Positions 1 through 5,458 of a DNA stretch of 6,279 bases are shown piece after piece. Within the stretch, counting starts at the first letter, position 1. Every line of letters begins with the position of its first letter. This DNA is from Verrucomicrobiaceae bacterium. Its GTDB lineage: Bacteria; Verrucomicrobiota; Verrucomicrobiae; Verrucomicrobiales; Akkermansiaceae. Location: assembly GCA_947372405.1 (NCBI GenBank), contig CANBTO010000311.1, forward strand, positions 1 through 6,279, in the 5' to 3' direction. The notes under the pieces were generated by a model. That model was given only the letters and a program-made list of their open reading frames with translations, searched no databases and had not been told where the DNA came from. A program made the position numbers and the translations under genes.

Positions 1-2
1 CT

Positions 3-2138
3 CCGGACGACAAGGTCCACGCCGGCTACGCGGGTTCCGAATCGTGCCGGATGTGCCATGAGAAAGCCTTCGCGGGTTGGCAGGACTCCAACCACGGACT
101 CGCCGAACGCGATTACCGCAAGGACATGGACGAGAAGGGGTTTTCCCCCAAGCAGACACTCGTTCAAGGCAAGCTCACCTCCGAGGCTTTCCTCGATGCG
201 GCCGGTCTCGCCAAAATCCTGACGCGCGGACCTGAAAACAAGGTCCAGCCGTTTCCAGTCACGAGGATCATCGGCAACAACCCGCTCCGCCAATTCCTCA
301 TCCCGGCTCCCGGCGGTCGGCTGCAGACCTGCGACATCAGCTACGATCCTAACAAAAACGAGCTGTTCAATGTTTACGGCAACGAGGAGCGCAACCCGGG
401 CGACTGGGGGCATTGGACCGGCCAGGGCATGAACTGGAACGCCATGTGCGCGGCCTGCCACAACACCCGCGTGCGGAAAAACTACGATCCGCTGAAAAAC
501 GATTACCACACGACCATGGCGGAAATGAGCGTCAGTTGCGAGTCCTGCCACGGACCGATGAAGGACCACGTCGAGTGGAGTTCCAATCACCACGACAAGA
601 GTGTGCCGGACCCCACGCTCCGGAAACAAACACGCGACCAGATGCTGGACACCTGCGCCGCCTGCCACGCCCGCCGCGGTGAAATCACCGGCGACCTCAT
701 TCCCGGCGAACCGTTTTTCGACCACTTCAGCCTGACCGTAACCGATGCCTCGGACATCTACTATCCGGACGGCCAGGTGCGCGACGAGGACTATGAGTTC
801 GCCTCGTTTCTATCAAGCCGCATGCAGCACGTAGGCATCCGCTGCGTGGATTGCCATGATCCGCATTCCGGGAAACGGCTGATCGAGGGCAACATGCTCT
901 GCATGCGCTGCCATATCGGCGGCACGCAGCCCCCGGCCCCCGTCATTGATCCCACCAAACACAGCCACCACGGCGCGGATAGCAAGGGCAACGACTGCAC
1001 CGCATGCCACATGCCGATCACCAACTACATGCAGCGCCACCCGCGGCATGACCATGGGTTCACGATTCCCGATCCGCTGCTGACCAAGCAGACCGGCACG
1101 CCCAACGCCTGCAACCGCTGCCACACCGACAAGGACGCGGACTGGGCCTTGAAGTCCGCCAACGACTGGTATGGGGAGAAACTCAACCGCCCCACCCGCA
1201 CCCGCGCCCTGCTCGTCGCCAGCGCCCGGCGTGGCGAGGCGTCCTCCCGCGCCGGCCTGATCCAATTGCTCAAGACCGAGCCGATCGGCGCGTGGAAGGC
1301 CACCGCATGCCACCTTCTGGAACGCTGGGTGATGGACCCCGAGGCCACCCGCGCTCTAACCGAACAACTCTCCGACAAGGATCCGCTCGTCCGCGAAGCC
1401 GCCATCCGCACGCTGGGAAACCAAGTCCGCCAGAACAACGAGACCGTCCGTGCGGCGCTAAAACCGTTTTTGGAAGATCCCGTCCGCTCCGTGCGCGTGG
1501 CGGCCGCATGGGCACTCGTTGACAAGCTCGACCTCAATTCAAAGGCCGGCAAGGAACTGACGCACATGCTCGACATCAATGCGGACCAGCCCACCGGCCG
1601 GATGCAGCTCAGCCAGTTCGCCCACCTCCGCGGAGACACCGCCTCGGCGATCCAGCAGATCCGCAAGGCCATCGCCTGGGACCCGAACTCCCCGCCGTTC
1701 CATCATGACCTCGCCATCCTCCTGAGCACCACCGGAGACACCACCGGTGCCATCAAGGCGCTTGAGGAAGCCATCCGGCTCGATCCGAACGAACCCGAGT
1801 ATCACTACAAACTCGCCCTCGCATGGAGCGAAGCCGGCAACCTCCGCAACGCCACAGACTCGCTCAAGAAAACCGTCCAGCTCGATCCCTCGAACGCCCG
1901 CGCCTGGTACAACCTCGGACTCGCTCTGAACGGACTCAACCAGCCGCAGGAAGCCGTCGCAGCACTACTCAAAGGCGAGGCCGCCGATCCTTCGGACGCC
2001 TCCATTCCCTACGCACGCGCCACCATTCTCGCCCGTTACGGCCAGAAGCAGCAGGCCATCGAAGCCGCCACCAACGCCCTCCAGATCCGCAGGGATTTCC
2101 CCGAGGCCATCGACCTGATCCGGCAACTCTCCCGCTGA
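3..2138 (+). CDS. Octaheme-or-larger c-type cytochrome with HEAT and TPR repeats (5' partial)
   Basis: Exported multiheme cytochrome, probably a periplasmic electron-transfer protein; its partner and substrate are unknown. The frame is open from the window edge, so 711 residues are visible and the start and signal peptide lie upstream. The ATG at 51 cannot be the start because it is the fourth-from-last codon-level part of the first haem site, CRMCH. Counting the codon at 3 as residue 1, CXXCH sites lie at 15, 149, 179, 218, 281, 300, 332 and 370. Extra histidines (SNHG near 31, the HSHH and HPRHDHG stretches) could be distal ligands. Residues about 398-520 form roughly three HEAT-like helical pairs, and 533-709 about five TPR units with the usual DP-N turns. 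The CVDCH-DPHS and GTPNACNRCH wording matches a family of cytochrome c554-like/TPR fusions common in environmental bacteria and not functionally characterised. The family call is firm; the role is open. Confidence 0.9.
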   Translation, partial: PDDKVHAGYAGSESCRMCHEKAFAGWQDSNHGLAERDYRKDMDEKGFSPKQTLVQGKLTSEAFLDAAGLAKILTRGPENKVQPFPVTRIIGNNPLRQFLIPAPGGRLQTCDISYDPNKNELFNVYGNEERNPGDWGHWTGQGMNWNAMCAACHNTRVRKNYDPLKNDYHTTMAEMSVSCESCHGPMKDHVEWSSNHHDKSVPDPTLRKQTRDQMLDTCAACHARRGEITGDLIPGEPFFDHFSLTVTDASDIYYPDGQVRDEDYEFASFLSSRMQHVGIRCVDCHDPHSGKRLIEGNMLCMRCHIGGTQPPAPVIDPTKHSHHGADSKGNDCTACHMPITNYMQRHPRHDHGFTIPDPLLTKQTGTPNACNRCHTDKDADWALKSANDWYGEKLNRPTRTRALLVASARRGEASSRAGLIQLLKTEPIGAWKATACHLLERWVMDPEATRALTEQLSDKDPLVREAAIRTLGNQVRQNNETVRAALKPFLEDPVRSVRVAAAWALVDKLDLNSKAGKELTHMLDINADQPTGRMQLSQFAHLRGDTASAIQQIRKAIAWDPNSPPFHHDLAILLSTTGDTTGAIKALEEAIRLDPNEPEYHYKLALAWSEAGNLRNATDSLKKTVQLDPSNARAWYNLGLALNGLNQPQEAVAALLKGEAADPSDASIPYARATILARYGQKQQAIEAATNALQIRRDFPEAIDLIRQLSR

Positions 2139-2229
2139 TCCCCGTCCGGAACGGAATTCGGGCCCGGAAATTCAGCATGCGGCATCCCCATCCTTGACAT
2201 ACGAACGCTTTCACGCACGTCATCACGTC
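2139..2229 (+). other. Short spacer between cytochrome gene and antitoxin gene
   Basis: This 91-base gap holds the end of the cytochrome transcript and the upstream region of the toxin-antitoxin pair. A GC-rich palindrome, CGGGCCCG at 2159-2166 flanked by AATT on both sides with a one- or two-base slip, has no loop and no T-run, so it is not a convincing intrinsic terminator. The promoter-like element at 2194 and the tandem repeat at 2216 are listed separately. Confidence 0.5.
2194..2222 (+). promoter_or_regulatory. Possible promoter for the toxin-antitoxin pair
   Basis: TTGACA at 2194-2199 is a perfect match to the sigma70 -35 consensus. A 17-base spacer would put the -10 at 2217-2222 (ACGTCA), which matches TATAAT poorly. 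If it is used, transcription would begin at or next to the antitoxin ATG at 2230, giving a leaderless message. Only the -35 hexamer is seen directly; promoter activity is inference. Confidence 0.3.
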
Positions 2230-2231
2230 AT
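2216..2231 (+). repeat. 8-bp perfect tandem repeat at the antitoxin start, possible operator
   Basis: CACGTCAT occurs twice head to tail (2216-2223 and 2224-2231), and the second copy runs into the ATG at 2230. The same stretch also contains the inverted pair GTCAT (2219-2223) and ATGAC (2230-2234) with six bases between. YefM-type antitoxins bind their own promoter, so this is a reasonable place for an autoregulatory operator. It does not contain the TGTACA core known from E. coli yefM, so the function is a guess. Confidence 0.3.
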
Positions 2232-2472
2232 GACCACCATTACCGCCACCAAAGCCCGCGGGAACCTCTACTCGCTGATCAATGAGGTAAGGGAATCCCA
2301 CGAACCGGTCCAGATCACCGGCAAACAAGGCAACGCGGTTCTGATATCCGAGGAGGATTGGCGCTCCATCCGGGAGACTTTGTTCCTGCATTCGGTCCCC
2401 GGGCTGGTCGATTCGATCAAGCAGGCGCGCGCTGAAGGATTGAACGAGGCATCAGGCGAACTGGACTGGTAA
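2230..2472 (+). CDS. yefM: YefM/Phd-family antitoxin
   Basis: Antitoxin of 80 aa that binds and neutralises the YoeB-type toxin encoded next to it and, in this family, represses its own operon with the toxin as co-repressor. The N-terminus (TTITATKARGNLYSLINEV) is the typical Phd/YefM DNA-binding and dimerisation fold, followed by EPVQITGKQGNAVLISEEDW, the conserved central strand and helix. The tail from about residue 52 (SVPGLVDSIKQARAEG) is the flexible toxin-binding region. I chose the ATG at 2230 because the family begins at this residue. A TTG at 2194 would add 12 unconserved residues and overlaps the likely -35 element. No Shine-Dalgarno sequence precedes the ATG. The toxin gene starts four bases after the stop, as expected for a translationally coupled pair. 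Confidence 0.92.
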   Translation: MTTITATKARGNLYSLINEVRESHEPVQITGKQGNAVLISEEDWRSIRETLFLHSVPGLVDSIKQARAEGLNEASGELDW

Positions 2473-2476
2473 GCCC

Positions 2477-2740
2477 ATGTACGAAATCGTCTATTCCAAA
2501 CAGGCCCGCAACGACGCGGCGAAGCTTTCCACATGCCACCTCAAAAAACAGGCGCAAACCCTCCTGGCTGTCCTCGCCAAGGATCCTTTCCTACCACCGG
2601 CTCGTTACGAATCCTTATGCGGTGAGATGGCCGGATGTTTCTCCCGAAAGATCAATCTCCAGCATCGAATCGTTTACGAGGTCTTCACCGACGAGAAAAA
2701 AATCCTCGTTCTGCGCATGCGGACCCATTACGGCGAGTAA
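2477..2740 (+). CDS. yoeB: YoeB/Txe-family toxin, ribosome-dependent mRNA interferase
   Basis: Toxin of 87 aa in the RelE/YoeB superfamily. E. coli YoeB sits in the ribosomal A site and cleaves mRNA there, stopping translation until the antitoxin binds it. The sequence carries the YoeB core: ESLCGEMAG, then FSRKINLQHRIVYEV, and it ends with RTHYGE. By alignment to E. coli YoeB (E46, R65, H83, Y84), the catalytic residues here are E45, R64, H84 and Y85, all present, so the toxin looks active. The usual tryptophan before SR (FWSRR or YWSRR) is replaced by Phe55 after Cys54, a small departure. Two residues follow the catalytic Tyr, whereas E. coli YoeB ends at it. The gene begins four bases after the antitoxin stop without its own Shine-Dalgarno sequence, which suggests translational coupling. 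Confidence 0.93.
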   Translation: MYEIVYSKQARNDAAKLSTCHLKKQAQTLLAVLAKDPFLPPARYESLCGEMAGCFSRKINLQHRIVYEVFTDEKKILVLRMRTHYGE

Positions 2741-2744
2741 AACC

Positions 2745-3542
2745 ATGTCCCCCGACTCCATCCCGCAGATCAGTCTCGGCACCGCCGCGCTCATCATCTT
2801 CCTGATGTGCGCCGGTTTCGTGATGCTGCGCGGACTCACGCGCATGATCGTCGGCACCGTCGTGCTCGCGCTCAGCGCTTGGATCGGGTTCGCCGTGTGG
2901 CAGGTGGCTCCCACGCTCTCCGTCGAGTGGTTCGGAAAATCGCTGGGACTCATCACCACCGGCCTTCCGATCCTGGTGTTCCTCTCCTCGTTTTTCTTCA
3001 TCCGCAAGATCGCCAAGGCCGTCGCCAGCCCATTTGGAAAATCCTCCACCGATGAGCTTGCGGGCCCGCCTTCCATCCTGCGGCTTTCCTTCCGTGTGAT
3101 GTGCGCCCTGTTCCCCGCCGCATTGATCTGCCTGATCGGCGCCACCTTCATCCACCACACCGGCTCCATCGCGGAAATCCGCGCCTATGCCGAGAAATCC
3201 CTCGGCATCAACGATCCCACGCCCGCCAAATACAGCCACAGTCTGAAATCTTCCATCGATGCCGCACTGCCCGAGTCATGGCTGCGCAAACTCGATCCGC
3301 TCACCGATCCCGCCCGCCTCACACTCGCCAAGGTCATCACCGCCCACTCGGATTCCCCGCTGCAACCCGTCATCGATCCCCGCACCGGCAAGCCCATCCC
3401 CCGCGCCATCATCGTCGCAGACCCGGAACTCCAAAACCTTGCCCGCGAGGGAAAATTCGGCACTCTCCTGCGCCACCCGCTCCTCACCAAAGCCCTCAAG
3501 GACCCCAAACTTCAGGCTTTTCTCAAAGACCTGCAATTATGA
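2745..3542 (+). CDS. Predicted inner-membrane protein with CvpA-like layout
   Basis: Protein of 265 aa with four hydrophobic segments at about residues 9-28, 34-54, 67-86 and 115-136, then a hydrophilic half without further membrane segments. Four N-terminal helices with an RGL-type turn after the first resemble the CvpA family (E. coli CvpA is needed for colicin V production; its general role is unclear). The match is by layout, not by a diagnostic motif. The tail at 226-265 (DPELQNLAREGKFGTLLRHP and on to KDPKLQAFLKDL) has short repeated DP-x-L/H-P-L helices seen at the C-terminus of some CvpA-like proteins. The ATG at 2745 is chosen because the first membrane helix follows directly. An upstream GTG at 2622 would add 41 unlikely residues read through the toxin gene in another frame. 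The start is four bases after the toxin stop, so co-transcription is likely. The specific function is unknown. Confidence 0.75.
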   Translation: MSPDSIPQISLGTAALIIFLMCAGFVMLRGLTRMIVGTVVLALSAWIGFAVWQVAPTLSVEWFGKSLGLITTGLPILVFLSSFFFIRKIAKAVASPFGKSSTDELAGPPSILRLSFRVMCALFPAALICLIGATFIHHTGSIAEIRAYAEKSLGINDPTPAKYSHSLKSSIDAALPESWLRKLDPLTDPARLTLAKVITAHSDSPLQPVIDPRTGKPIPRAIIVADPELQNLAREGKFGTLLRHPLLTKALKDPKLQAFLKDLQL

Positions 3543-3547
3543 ACAAA

Positions 3548-3575
3548 GTTGATGGTTGAGAGTTGATGGTTGATG
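3548..3575 (+). repeat. Four tandem 7-bp units (GTTGATG)
   Basis: Directly after the membrane-protein stop, four heptamers run head to tail: GTTGATG, GTTGAGA, GTTGATG, GTTGATG. The second unit differs in its last two bases. Two more units appear in the opposite orientation at 3612-3625 (CATCAAC and TATCAAC), forming the right arm of the inverted repeat listed next. A 7-bp array in a spacer could gain or lose units by slippage. Confidence 0.8.
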
Positions 3576-3627
3576 GAAAGAAAAGTTCTTCCTCTCCATC
3601 TTCATCTTACCCATCAACTATCAACTC
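3560..3627 (+). repeat. 17-bp inverted repeat in the gatB leader
   Basis: The left arm is 3560-3576 (GAGTTGATGGTTGATGG) and the right arm is 3611-3627 (CCATCAACTATCAACTC). All 17 positions pair in RNA, 16 as Watson-Crick and one as G-U. The 34-base loop (3577-3610) is purine-rich and then pyrimidine-rich. The right arm ends nine bases before the gatB ATG. There is no T-run after the stem, so this is not a classical intrinsic terminator. It could be a leader hairpin, a dispersed repeat, or a processing site. Confidence 0.75.
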
Positions 3628-3636
3628 CTCTTCCCC

Positions 3637-5088
3637 ATGCAATATCTCGTCACCATCGGCCTCGAAGTCCACTGCCAGGTCAAAACAAACACCAAGATGT
3701 TCTGCGCCTGCCGCACCTCGTTCGGAGACACACCGAACACCCACACCTGCCCGGTCTGCCTCGGCCTGCCCGGCGCGCTGCCCGTGCTCAATCAAGAAGC
3801 CATCGAAAAAACATTGCTCACCGGCCTGATGATCGACTGCTCGTCGCCCGAAATCTCCAGATGGGATCGCAAGAACTACTTCTATCCGGACATGCCGAAG
3901 AACTATCAGACCACGCAGATGGACCTGCCGCTCTGCATCGGCGGCGGCGTCCCGCTTTATGACCACTGCTATCCCACGGACCACCGCAAGAACATCGCCA
4001 CCCCTAACAAGGTTGTCCGCCTCAACCGCATCCACTTGGAGGAGGACGTCGCCAAGTCCACCCACCTCGGCAACTCGTCGCTCATCGACTTCAACCGCGC
4101 CGGCACGCCGCTGATGGAGATCGTATCCGAGCCGGACCTCGAATCCGCCGAGGAAGCCTTCGCCTATCTCCGCTCGCTCCAGATGATCCTCCAGCAGGGC
4201 GGCGTCTCCGATGCGGACATGGAAAAAGGCCAGCTCCGCTGCGACGTGAACATCTCGCTGCGCAAGAACACGTCCGATCCGTTAGGCTCCAAGGTCGAGT
4301 TGAAAAACCTGAACTCCATTTCCGCCATCCGCCGCGCCATCCACTTCGAGATCCAGCGCCAGACCGAGGACCTCAACCGCAACATCCCGCAGATCCAGTC
4401 CACCCGCCGCTGGGACGACGACCGCGGCGAAACCCAACTCATGCGCACCAAGGAGGACGCGCACGACTACCGCTACTTCACCTGCCCGGACCTGCTGCCC
4501 ATCCGCACCGCGCCGCTCCTCGAAAAAGTCCGCCCGTTGGTGCCGGAACTCCCGCACGAACTCGCCGCACGTTTCGAAAAAGACTTCGGCGTCACCACCT
4601 ATGATGCCTCCGTGCTCTCGTCGGACAAACATCTCGCCATCTACTTCGAGTCCACCCTCAACAAGGCCATCCCCGGCAAGAAGGTTGCCAACTTCATCAT
4701 CAACAACCTGATGGGCAAACTCAACGAACAGGGCATCGGCATCGACGCATGCCCGGTGGCTCCTGAAAAGCTCCGCGCGTTGTTGCTGTTAGTCGAAGAC
4801 GGCACCCTCGCGCCCAACCAGGCCAACGAAGTCTTCGCGGTTCTCTATCAGACTCCCGGAAAAGACCCCGCCGCCATCGCCGGCGATCTCGGTTTCAAGA
4901 AAGCCGAAGCCGGAGAACTCGAAGCCCTCGTCGAGCAAGCCATCGCCAACAACCCGGCCGAAGTGGAGGCCGTCAAGGCCGGCAACGAAAAGCTCCTCAA
5001 CTTCCTCACCGGCCAGGTGATGAAACTCGCCGCCACCAAGCCGAACCCGAAACAGGTGACGGAACTGCTGCGGGCGAAGCTGTTGTAA
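3637..5088 (+). CDS. gatB: Aspartyl/glutamyl-tRNA(Asn/Gln) amidotransferase subunit B
   Basis: GatB is the kinase and tRNA-binding subunit of cytosolic GatCAB. The complex converts Glu-tRNA(Gln), and often Asp-tRNA(Asn), to the amidated form using ATP and ammonia supplied by GatA. At 483 aa the length is normal. Diagnostic stretches are IGLEVHCQV at the N-terminus, CPVCLGLPGALPVLN at 38-52, RKNYFYPDMPKNYQ at 78-91, GSKVELKNLNS and RGETQLMRTKEDAHDYRYF. Cys23, Cys25, Cys38 and Cys41 form the four-cysteine set that binds zinc in some GatB proteins. The C-terminal part from about residue 340 (KVANFIINNLMGKL and beyond) is the YqeY-like tRNA-binding tail. A small oddity is RYFTCPDLLPI where RYFPEPDLPPL is usual. 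gatA and gatC are not in the window. The start has only CTCCTCTTCCCC upstream, with no Shine-Dalgarno sequence, and an inverted repeat ends nine bases before it. Confidence 0.97.
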   Translation: MQYLVTIGLEVHCQVKTNTKMFCACRTSFGDTPNTHTCPVCLGLPGALPVLNQEAIEKTLLTGLMIDCSSPEISRWDRKNYFYPDMPKNYQTTQMDLPLCIGGGVPLYDHCYPTDHRKNIATPNKVVRLNRIHLEEDVAKSTHLGNSSLIDFNRAGTPLMEIVSEPDLESAEEAFAYLRSLQMILQQGGVSDADMEKGQLRCDVNISLRKNTSDPLGSKVELKNLNSISAIRRAIHFEIQRQTEDLNRNIPQIQSTRRWDDDRGETQLMRTKEDAHDYRYFTCPDLLPIRTAPLLEKVRPLVPELPHELAARFEKDFGVTTYDASVLSSDKHLAIYFESTLNKAIPGKKVANFIINNLMGKLNEQGIGIDACPVAPEKLRALLLLVEDGTLAPNQANEVFAVLYQTPGKDPAAIAGDLGFKKAEAGELEALVEQAIANNPAEVEAVKAGNEKLLNFLTGQVMKLAATKPNPKQVTELLRAKLL

Positions 5089-5093
5089 TTCTT

Positions 5094-5129
5094 ACCGCAA
5101 AGACGCCAAGGCCGCAAAGGAACGCAAAG
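5094..5129 (+). repeat. Four 9-bp CGCAAAG-type units, left outer arm
   Basis: Four 9-base units run head to tail: ACCGCAAAG, ACGCCAAGG, CCGCAAAGG and AACGCAAAG. The array starts five bases after the gatB stop. It is the inverted partner of 5355-5380. Arrays of CGCAAAG spaced by about nine bases are a familiar dispersed intergenic repeat in several bacterial phyla; that comparison is from memory, not a search. Confidence 0.8.
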
Positions 5130-5191
5130 ACTTGATATAGGCGAATTACCAAAGATCATTTCCGTCATTCGGAATCCGCAGTCGCTTGCGC

Positions 5192-5302
5192 CAAGGAGGG
5201 GCGATGCATGATCGCCCATGCGGATGCTGGGTCCATGTCATGTGCGAAGCGCTTCCCATCGTCTTTTCATCCTCATCGGCGATCATGCATCGCCGCTCCT
5301 TG
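5192..5302 (+). repeat. 35-bp inverted repeat, each arm with an internal hairpin
   Basis: The left arm 5192-5226 pairs with the right arm 5268-5302. The outer 25 positions match with one mismatch (8th position, G versus C) and the next 10 with two mismatches, so 32 of 35 agree. Each arm is itself a small hairpin. On the left, GGGCGAT (5199-5205) pairs with ATCGCCC (5211-5217) around loop GCATG. On the right, GGCGAT (5278-5283) pairs with ATCGCC (5289-5294) around loop CATGC. The spacer is 41 bases. The form is like paired REP sequences or a MITE remnant. No transposase is visible. Confidence 0.82.
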
Positions 5303-5354
5303 CAGCATTGCGTTTCGGCAACTCCTATTGGCAAAAGATCCAAACTCCGATTTC

Positions 5355-5380
5355 CTTTGCGTCCTTTGCGGCTTGGCGGT
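5355..5380 (-). repeat. CGCAAAG-type repeat, right outer arm (inverted copy)
   Basis: Read on the minus strand this gives ACCGCCAAG, CCGCAAAGG, ACGCAAAG. It aligns to the last three units of 5094-5129 with two one-base gaps. It lies in opposite orientation about 225 bases away from the left arm, so the two can pair across the intergenic region. Confidence 0.78.
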
Positions 5381-5458
5381 TCAAAATTTCCATTCCCGTC
5401 ATGTCGCCGCTTATCACCTTGCTGCTTGATTCATGGCCTGATACTCCATGGTCCACAT

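Larger units (their letters stand above)
5089..5458 (+). other. 370-base intergenic region with nested fold-back repeats
   Basis: No convincing gene lies between gatB and the secretin-like gene. The reading frame of the downstream gene stays open back to 5186, but its translation (runs such as PLRPLRLGG) is what CGCAAAG-type repeats give and looks non-coding. The stretch from 5094 to 5380 is one nested inverted structure, described in separate entries. From 5381 to 5458 I see only a GATACT at 5440-5445, a possible -10 with a poor partner (TTGCTG at 5419, 15-base spacing), so the promoter of the next gene is not resolved. Confidence 0.7.

Noticed and set aside
51..53. ATG at 51 as the start of the cytochrome gene
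   Set aside because: It is the methionine inside the first haem-binding site CRMCH, whose first cysteine is at 45-47, and the frame is open to the window edge.
813..1313. 166-aa minus-strand open frame opposite the cytochrome gene
   Set aside because: The plus strand here encodes four haem sites; the minus frame is a GC-rich shadow with low-complexity Gly/Ala/Val content.
2155..2172. Palindrome as terminator after the cytochrome gene
   Set aside because: The central CGGGCCCG has no loop and no T-run follows.
2194..2229. TTG start giving a 92-aa antitoxin
   Set aside because: The extra 12 residues are not part of the YefM family N-terminus, and the TTG is the first part of a consensus -35 hexamer.
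2622..2744. GTG start giving a 306-aa membrane protein
   Set aside because: The extension is read out of frame through the toxin gene, is rich in Ser/Arg, and precedes the natural membrane-helix start at 2745.
5094..5129. CRISPR array
   Set aside because: The units are 9 bp and contiguous, with no unique spacers.
5186..5458. N-terminal extension of the secretin-like protein to 352 aa
   Set aside because: It crosses the inverted repeats and places about 91 residues before an obvious signal peptide, so it is a by-product of an open frame in repeat sequence.
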